Positions 56,557 through 64,000 of a DNA stretch of 64,000 nt are shown here, one piece after another (positions within the stretch are counted from its first letter, which is position 1; each line of letters opens with the position of its first letter). The stretch lies in assembly GCA_039583875.1 (NCBI GenBank), contig CM077150.1, forward strand, positions 185,694,375-185,758,374, given 5' to 3'. Origin of the DNA: Platanthera guangdongensis. Taxonomy: Eukaryota; Streptophyta; Magnoliopsida; Asparagales; Orchidaceae. The notes under the pieces were generated by a model. That model was not told where the DNA came from, did no database searches, and worked only from the letters and a program-made list of their open reading frames with translations. A program made the translations under genes and the position numbers.

Positions 56557-59500
56557 TGTAACATCCCATTTCCAACTAGACCCCTAGGAGTGGTTTTGTC
56601 CATGACTAGGTCATGACAAACCCTAGGAAGCCAGAAATGGGCCAAGAGATAGGAGGCCAAGGTGAGGTTCACCATGGTCTGCAAATAGTAGAATTCTGAA
56701 CAATAGTTTAGGATGACCATGGGGCTTCACCATGACCCCAAGACCCTACCACAACACCCCCTAATACCTTGGGAGGCCCATTAGAGCCATAAGGACCCAC
56801 TGGGGTCAATCAAAGAGACTCAGCTGACCAAAGTCAACCCTAATCCTAAATGGGTCAAACTAGCCTACTTAGGGTCAATTGACCTACTCCTAGCCTAGAG
56901 GACCCCACTTATGCCCTCCTAACCCTAAAGTGAAGTCAAAGGATCACTAAGGACACATTGGGGTCAGACCTAGAGGCCAAGTTGACCCAAGTCAACTCAA
57001 GCCCCAAATCTGGTCAAAGTGCCCTTACTAAGGGTAGGTGACCTCTAAAGTATAAGGTAACCCTACATAACCCCACATAGGCCTTAGGGAAGTCCAATGG
57101 GTCACCAAGGACCCAATGGGGTCAACCCAGATGATCAAATTGACCTAAGTCAACCCTAACTCAAGCCAAGTCAAACCTAGCCCAAATGGTCTAACCCAAG
57201 CCCAAGCCACTTCTCCCTTAGGCTAACCTCATTTTTCATGATCATTATGAGTAAGTGGGCTGCACATAGCCTATGGTGTTGACCAGTCAACATGGGTGAC
57301 TAGGAGAGAGAAGGGAGCTTCCCTTCATGATAATGGTGGAGAGAGAAAATTGGGGGAGAAGAAGGGAAGGGTGGGAGCCGGCCAAAGGGAGGCCAACAGC
57401 CACTCTTAATGGCTTTAATCAACTCCTCTAGGGAAGAGGAGTTGATTCCAGCCATTTCCCGGCCACCAAGAGGAAGATTCAGCCCCCCCCCCCCCCCCCC
57501 CACTCAACCCGAGCCAAGCTTTCAAGGGCATTAATGGCCATTGATGTTTGGCCTCTCCCCTCCCCCAACTGATGATTTAAACATCATGGACCTGAGAGGA
57601 ACCCTTCCCACCATTTACCTGAGGAACTCGAGCTACTTGACTTCACTGTTGCAGAAATCCGGCCGGCGGCACCACTACCATGGCTACCCGAAGATCGACT
57701 CGCATTCAGGCCGCCAGGAAGGTCCTCCTCCTCTCCTTATCTCACGGGTAGATCGTAGGTTTCCTTAGGTTCAAGGTTCGGGCTCAATTGAGCCCGATCG
57801 AAACCATGGTTTTCATGGTTTTTCGGCAAAAACCTTTCTACTAGAACCGCCGGAAAACACCCCTCCGGCGGCTGTTCCGCCGCCTGGCGACAGCCACCAC
57901 CTCAACGGAGGTGGTGGTGGCGGTGGTCGGCCGGGGAAGGGGCTGGATCGCCGGCGGCAGAGCTTGGAAGTGGCTCTAGGCGGGATGAATCCTGGTCGTC
58001 AGCTCAAGGAAGGAGATGAAGGGATTCCGTCCCTTTTGCTTCAAGATTCGTGCGGTTATGTGATTAAACTATAGGAAATATATTTAATATAATGTGATTT
58101 ATGTCACAGATTTTGATATTTTTGGTTTTAAATTGTAGAAATACTTAGGCTCACCTGGTGGGAAAACCGTCAACATGAAAGTTGTAGCTCTTTGGGTCTA
58201 CCTTATTTTAAAATTTGTTTGAACCATTTTGGGTGCATTGTTTGACCAGGGCACCCATTTTGGTGGGGCCTATACCTAGGGCTAGGCAGTCATTAAACTG
58301 AGTGCCCACACTTCATCCTTAGTCCAAACTACTTAAAATTTTGGTAGGGAGTCTAACCTGGCTATACCTAGGGCCTACCCAAAACTCAGAATTTTTAGAG
58401 ACACTTTGCCTAAAATTTTTACTTTTATTTAATAATGGTAGGGTATTTTAATTAAGTGACCTAATGACCTCCAAACCCTCCCAAATTTTGGTGAGTGGTC
58501 CCTGGCCTCAATACCTAGTTCTGTACAAATTTTTAACCCATTTGGATAGGTTTTGGCTAGGGAATCACCAAACCCTGGTTAGGCTTTAAGGTGGTGTTCT
58601 TGATTAAAAGTGCACTATGGTCTTAGGGTGGTCCCCTCCCCTCAACAGAGGCTGAGGTTTTGGACACTGACTTGGCATGGCCAATGTCACCCTCTTAAGG
58701 ATAATGGGATGATTTAGGCTTGATTTACCCTAGGGTTCAACCTCAAACCCTAAGGAAGGACTCTTGGGGGTTGTGAAGGACATGAGGGCAAATGCCCTTG
58801 TATGTCCTTGAAAACTCAGTAGAATTGAATGTAGTGTAACCTAAGTTCTCTGATAGGAACCTTAGAGGACTTGGAGGAAGGTAGGCACCTCAAAACCCTA
58901 ACCCTAGTTTTAGGGTAGAAACACTATTTTGTAAATTCAGCCACTAAATTAAAGCTAAAGGTTGTGAAACTTGGGTAGAGTAAGTTTTAGACCATCTAGA
59001 ACCCCTGATAATTTTATTAGAATTTTATGGGTTATATTTCTGGCACTTTTTTTGTTAATTACCAAAAGGCCCAAAATGATGTTTAAACTACTTCTGGTTA
59101 TTCTCTTCATTTGAATATGATGGAACTTTGTCAGAAGATAATACAGGCCTAAGTGAATATTCCTGAATTTTATTATAATTTTTACTTGATTTTATTTATT
59201 ACTTCCTTCACAAGTTTTGGAAAGGGCTTGGTAGAATAAAATTAATTATTGATGATTTATCTGTTGAAAAATCATGATACTTAGGTTTTGATCATTTCAG
59301 GACAAAATATACTTTTATAAATTTATTCATAATTTTTAGAGAGCTGTTTATAGCACTTCCTTTACAAGTCCATAATTTTGAGACCTTGATATTTAATTAA
59401 TTCGGAGAATGATTCTTTCTAAAACAAAATTATGAAACTTTATCTAGAGGTTTTATGTGCCCTTATAATTATCCTGGAATTTTCACTAAATTTTTGGAAG

Positions 59501-61694
59501 TATTATTGTTGTGCATCCCCTTAAAATGATTTATTATGGAATAAATTTGAAATAAACTTTAAGGGCTTAAACTTTGCTGAAAAATTAGGAGATTCTGGAT
59601 TTTTAGATGATTATTCATTTTGCATTTAACATAAATTTAGTGGAATTTTATCTTGTCTAAAACTTATACTTCATGTTCAAACTTGGAACTTTTGGTTATT
59701 AGAATAAATAAATAAATTATCAGTTAAATTATGAAAATTAGGAAATTATGGATTTAGGCTACAAATGCCAGTATAGCCGTCTAATAATTATTATATGAGT
59801 ACTGGATGATCATTTGGCATACTTCCTATTTTACGGGTCATATAGTTTAAGTGGTCTGCATTTAGTAAAACTGCAGGAAATAAATTGGAATATGAATTAG
59901 AGCACATGAGTTGGGTTTTGGTTGTTTGCTGGAAGGGATAAATAGAATTAGGAGCATCATTGGAAGTTAAAATGAGTAGGGTGTTGTTTTGGCTAGGGTT
60001 TTGAGGCGCTCGGGTGCGACGAAAGATCGTCCTCCCCTAGGTGAGGTAGAGTCAAATCACCCTAGGTTTAGCCTATCGTAACATGATGAAGTAATGGGTA
60101 AGGGAATCAACCAATAATAATAATAATTACCTTGTGAAAGGGAACGCTGGGCGTAATCCCAACATAGTTCCTAGTGCCCCTTGAGAGCCCTTCACAGGGA
60201 ATACCGGGGGCTGTCCTGGGTTAACGTAAACTGTATTAATAAGCTGAAAAGAGTAACTTAGTAATTAGGGTTGCACTTTTCACGAACACAGATAGCACAG
60301 GAAGATAGCTGGAGCTTCGGCTCAGATGGTTAAGAGACGGATGTTTGGGTCCGGGGAGCTTCAGCTCGATTGTTTGAGACGGACGTTTTGGTCCGGGGAG
60401 CTTCGGCTCGGTTTTTGCTTACGCTAAATTTGCATGTGCATAAAAGGAAAAAGGAAATTAAGGTGGTGGGTCTTCGGTATTGGAGGGTCGATGCACCGAC
60501 GCCAATACGCTGACTCGGCAAGTGTGGTTAGCACTTCGCCAACAGAAGTCCGGTGCGCCAGCCGGCAAGAGTACGCAGGAGTCCGCTTCGTGCGCCAAGC
60601 GTTGAGGCGTACGATAGGTCTGACCGGTAGTGCTTTACTGGTTTAGAGGTGTGCAAGGCCCAACCCACCGCTTCCGTCTGCCACTATGGAGGTATCCTGG
60701 GAGGTTACGGCTCTAGAAAGGGGGAACTAAAGGTCTGTGTGCACAGAGTCGGGTGTGTGTATTGCACTTGCATGATCCATCATACCCACTTGCATGTCAT
60801 AGCATAATCGATTCATTTAACCATGACACCTAAAGTATAAGTGGAATGGGACGCTTATACTTTAGGCCCTGCTAAACGACCCCTTGGTCTATAAGCTTGT
60901 GTGGGCAAGTTTATAAATTAAGGTAAATTTTGATATATATTTATATTTATTGCTGTTTGATAACCGACACTCCAACGTATAAATTGGTATGAGACTTTTT
61001 ATACGATGGGAGCCTTGCAAAAGACCCCTTGGCTTATGTGTTCTCACATAAGTGAAGGTTACTTTTCATATTTCAGCTTATTGTCTATACCTGTTATAGA
61101 ATTGCTAGTATAGGTCCGCTGTCATCTGTTTTTTTAATTATTCTCCACCTTCAAGTCCTCCCCTTTCTTTCTCTCCGCTCGGTGCCTAGGAGCCATGGGG
61201 GAAGGGGTGGGGGATGATATGACTTAGTCTTTTAGACTAATCGTTTTCGAACCGCAACATTTTAGGGGATCGTGGAGCCCAGCATGGAGGAGCAGCCCCA
61301 GAGACCGTTGCGCTTGGAGATGGGGAAGTCTAGCTCCGGAGTTCATACAGCCGGGACTATGAGTCTCGACCTTGAGTAGATTTTAGCATTTGCTTCCGTA
61401 TGAGTGATTTGTATTGAGGACATGATGTACCGGGCATAAGCCCGTATTTTAGTACTCTGATATATTATTATGTGGACACTCCCTTCGTGGAGGTTTATTT
61501 ACTATGATATGTGATTTTCTGTGGAATGCTAGTTGCATTTACTTTATTATGCTACTTTTCTGTGATCGAATTGGCCGACAGAATCGGAGCTTTGTGGTGA
61601 TGACCCTTCAGGGCGTGAAGGAGTCACCGCAAAATGGCGGTTCTGGGCCTAAGACCCCGGTGTTTTAAAAAAACGGGGGGGGGGGTGTCTTACA
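56557..61694 (+). repeat. 5' LTR of H, about 5.1 kb
   Basis: Terminal TGTAA and TTACA are inverted complements. The first 700 bp are rich in gtcaac/agtcaa phrases. A 19-C run is at 57483-57501. 57600-58030 is GC-rich, and 58100-59900 is AT-rich without ORFs. 60311-60415 has a tandem repeat. No coding sequence is supported. The second LTR is not visible, so the length rests on the two edges and the absence of any nested element. Confidence 0.78.
60311..60415. repeat. Tandem repeat of about 43 bp in the H LTR
   Basis: Units starting ggagcttc at 60311, 60355 and 60397 (third partial), each with ggctc/agctc and gagacggacg-like text and closing in ggtccgg. Confidence 0.8.
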
Positions 61695-61878
61695 AGTGGT
61701 ATCAGAGGCAGACATCGATCGAAAAGTAGCAGTCCACAATCCTGGGTCACCCCCGCGCATGCTTAGTTTGGGGACAAACTAAGCAGCGGAAGCAGTGGTG
61801 TGCCCATATGAGGGATCACATGTGAATTGTCCACTTCTTATTAGGTATTGAGTCAATTACCTACTAATGTAGTTCGTT
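61695..61878 (+). other. Primer site and leader of H
   Basis: TGGTATCAGAGG at 61697-61708. The leader holds tactaat then ttcgttttgcag just before the gag frame, which resembles a 3' splice site. No good in-frame ATG lies upstream of gag. Confidence 0.75.
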
Positions 61879-63010
61879 TTGCAGCCCCCAGCTCATCCCA
61901 CCCCACAAGGCGGAGCTCAGCACACTCCGGACATTCCACCACCTCTCATGGTCCCCACACATTTTCTTCAGTCAAACATGGGGCAAACTCTTATAGCTAT
62001 CCTTGACGCCTTCCGGGCTCAACAGGCTCCGGCCCAGCAGCCAAACCCAGGGGCCAACTGGATGAGCACCTTCCGAGGACTCTCTCCCCCATCCTACTTG
62101 GGGACAAAGTCGGCAGTGCAGACAGAGGAGTGGCTGGATATTATGTACGAGATGTTGACCGGGATACGGTGCCCCTGGGAGGAGAGGGTGGCTTTGGTGG
62201 TATCTTGCTTGGAGTCCCATGCCAAGAGGTGGTGGAAGACGCTGTTGGACACGATGTTTGCCGATAGGGAGGTTGCGGAAATTACTTGGGAGGAATTCAG
62301 GGCCACGCTGCTGGAGCATTTTGTTCCGCAGTCGGCCAGGGACGAGTTAGAGGAGCGGTTCTTACAGCTGAAGCAGGGCACCAGGACGGTGGTGGAGTAC
62401 CACCGAGAGTTCGACCATTTGGCTCGATATGCAGGTTCTTACCAGCTGGACGAAGCAGGATACATCAAGAGGTTCTATAAGGGTCTGAAAGAGGAGTTGA
62501 GGGAGGCCTTGTTGTTTGTATCTGACGGGCCTATCTCCCGGATTTTGGAGATGGCAAAGAGAATTGAGGCTGATTGGCACACCATTCGGGGCCGGAAGCG
62601 GTAAGCGGAGGATCAGGGCCGGAGGGCCAGAAATGATCAACGGCGAGGCGCTATACCAGATGGGAGAAGGACAGAGGAGCAGCCTCATCAGGAGGTGAGG
62701 CAGGAGCTGACAGAGCAGGTGATATTGGCCCCTCAACCTCTTCGGATACAGGAGATGCCGAGACCCGGGGGTATGGCGTATCCCCCACCGGAGTGCTTCC
62801 ATTGTCATCAGGTGGGACACCTCCGGAGAAACTGCCCTATGAGGGGGACACCACGTCCAGCACCACAGGGTGGCCCACCTGCTCAGCATTTCGGAGGCCG
62901 AGGACGCGGCTGAGGACGTGGTTATGAGGGAGGAGATCGAAGACAGGAAAGGGGGCAGGTATATGCTTTGGACCTGGCACAGCCTCGAAACCCAGAGCAG
63001 GTCATCACAG
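61879..63010 (+). pseudogene. Gag of H
   Basis: The frame opens after a TAG at 61870; the first in-frame ATG is at 61948 (MVPTHFLQSNMGQTL). Retrotrans_gag: EEWLDIMYEMLTGIRCPWEE, KRWWKTLLDTMF, EITWEEFRATLLEHFVPQSA, FLQLKQGTRTVVEYHREFD. A TAA at 62602 and a TGA at 62911 (CGA expected in GRGRG-R-GRGYEG) interrupt the same frame. Zinc knuckle CFHCHQVGHLRRNC is at about 62794. The exon-like part ends EQVIT at 63010. Confidence 0.83.
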
Positions 63011-63140
63011 GTAAGCCAAGATGTTCAAATTGTTTAAATTAAATTCCCTGTCTCAATTACCCAACAAGTAGAACTTCCCTAAGTAGAATAAATAGGAATG
63101 AAAACTCGTTATAAAATACTAAGACATTTAACCGTCCCAG
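63011..63140 (+). other. Intron-like 130-bp segment at the gag/protease junction of H
   Basis: Begins GTAAGC after CACAG, ends CCGTCCCAG before GTATAG, and is AT-rich within GC-rich coding sequence. It holds in-frame stops. Its length is not a multiple of three, and removing it joins gag frame to protease frame at the conserved VITG-IVLISG position. A small insertion flanked by caggta repeats is the alternative. Confidence 0.6.
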
Positions 63141-64000
63141 GTATAGTCCTCATCAGCGGCAAGTCCGCCTATACGCTGTTCGACACGGGTGCCTCGCACT
63201 CGTTTGTGTCGGAGGACTTTCTGGAAGGGCTGGAAGGAGTGGAACGGTTCATAGGCCGGATGAGGAGGGTGCGTCTACCCGACGGATCGGAGATACTCAC
63301 CTCTGCCCACTGCAGCTTGGAGGCAGAGATTAGAGGAAAGCTGTTCGAAGTTTCGGCAACGGTCCTAAGGATACCAATCTTCGAGCTGATCTTGGGCATG
63401 ATTTGGTTACAATGGAACCATGCCCAGATTGATTGTCAAGCGAAGAGGATCACCGTGAGGCACGGAGACTCTATCATCATCATCGAAGGTATAAGACCTA
63501 CCTCACGTATACCCTTATCTTCATTACAGGCCGTTAAGGCCTATTTTCAGGGGGAGGAGGTCTACGAGGTGCTGTTTGAGATGGCGGAGGCCACAAATTC
63601 TATATTAAATATCCCGGTGGTGCGGGAGTTTGAGGACGTCTTTCCAGAAAAATTACCCGGATTACCCCCGCGTAGGGAGCAGGACTTTCAGATACAGCTT
63701 GTGCCAGGGGCCAAGCCGGCATGCAAGGCACCTTACCGGATGGCCCCAAGGGAGTTGACAGAGTTCCGGAGCTAGCTTCAGGAGTTAGTGGAAGCCGGAT
63801 TTGTCCGGCCAAGCTCTTCACCATGGGGAGCCCCGGTATTGTTCGTCAAAAAGAAAGACGGGACACTCAAATTGTGCATCGACTACCGAGCACTAAATCA
63901 ACTGACGGTCCGAAATACCTATCCACTTCCAAGGATAGACGAGCTGTTCGACCAGCTGCAGGGAGCGCAGTTCTTTTCGAAATTAGATTTGAGGTCGGGA
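63141..64000 (+). pseudogene. Protease and partial reverse transcriptase of H
   Basis: Protease LFDTGASHSFVSEDFL. The later motif reads ILGMIWLQWNHAQID where the family has ILGMDWL. RT begins PYRMAPRELTEFRS, then TAG at 63773 (Gln expected), then [52 protein letters not shown] and FSKLDLRSG at the window edge. The catalytic box is outside. Confidence 0.85.

Larger units (their letters stand above)
56557..64000 (+). mobile_element. Element H: Ty3/gypsy with about 5.1-kb LTR, runs off the window
   Basis: Starts TGTAACATCCC inside the A LTR, and the 5' LTR ends CTTACA at 61694, two bases before a tRNA-Met primer site. Gag, protease and the first part of RT follow on the plus strand. The gag/protease join carries an intron-like segment. 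Three further stops are seen. Tekay-like by primer site and protein similarity; the chromodomain region lies outside. Confidence 0.88.

Noticed and set aside
57483..57501. 19-C run as a functional element
   Set aside because: Homopolymer in an LTR, likely slippage; length may also be unreliable.
57541..57768. 75-codon ORF in the H LTR as a host gene fragment
   Set aside because: Short, without recognisable domain, and inside a continuous LTR; nothing supports a captured gene.
60434..60646. 70-codon ORF in the H LTR
   Set aside because: No similarity recognised; sits in U3/R-like repeat text of the LTR.
63490..63530. Second intron-like GT..AG segment in H protease
   Set aside because: Only 41 nt, below the usual plant intron size, and the coding frame is open through it with plausible residues.

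Overview
The window is plant nuclear DNA, from a flowering plant whose species I cannot name. It is built entirely from LTR retrotransposons. I found no host gene, tRNA or rRNA. Evidence for a plant: copia polyproteins with DSGCSRHMTG, YVDD and NGVAER motifs, an Athila-type Ty3/gypsy element primed by tRNA-Asp, a chromodomain gypsy element, and initiator-tRNA-Met primer sites (TGGTATCAGAG).

Layout. Boundaries come from matching LTR pairs, primer sites, polypurine tracts and target-site duplications (TSDs). Element A is a Sirevirus-like copia on the minus strand. It is the outer host, and its pieces lie at 1-3245, 32789-35540, 47745-47762 and 53591-56556. B is a short-LTR copia (minus, 3246-32788) inserted just after the A RNase H domain. 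Three elements later entered B: C (Sirevirus-like copia, minus, 4568-13483, TSD ggtgt), D (relative of B, plus, 13535-18725, TSD atcgc) and E (chromodomain gypsy, minus, 20395-31119, TSD ggaag). Two elements entered A side by side: F (Athila-type gypsy, plus, 35541-47744) and G (relative of C with most of pol deleted, minus, 47763-53590, TSD attgg). H (gypsy, plus, from 56557 past the window end) is inserted in the 5' LTR of A.

Relative ages from LTR differences counted by eye: B pair about 8 percent, D about 4 percent, C about 3 percent, E about 2-3 percent, F under 1 percent. This order agrees with the nesting. Every coding region except the F env-like ORF carries stops or frameshifts. Many of these stops are C-to-T or G-to-A type changes, as expected in methylated, silenced DNA.

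Each element encodes the usual set: gag (capsid and nucleocapsid), aspartic protease, integrase and reverse transcriptase/RNase H. The order is PR-INT-RT-RH in copia and PR-RT-RH-INT in gypsy. A and F also carry an env-like ORF downstream of pol. The points most worth checking are a 130-bp intron-like segment at the gag/protease junction of H, the env-like modules in two unrelated superfamilies, a ctcgag repeat with 21-22 bp period in A, palindrome arrays in the C/G and E LTRs, the gag-less structure of B, and a T-rich TTGCAG motif after gag in A, C and G. I found no non-transposon system.
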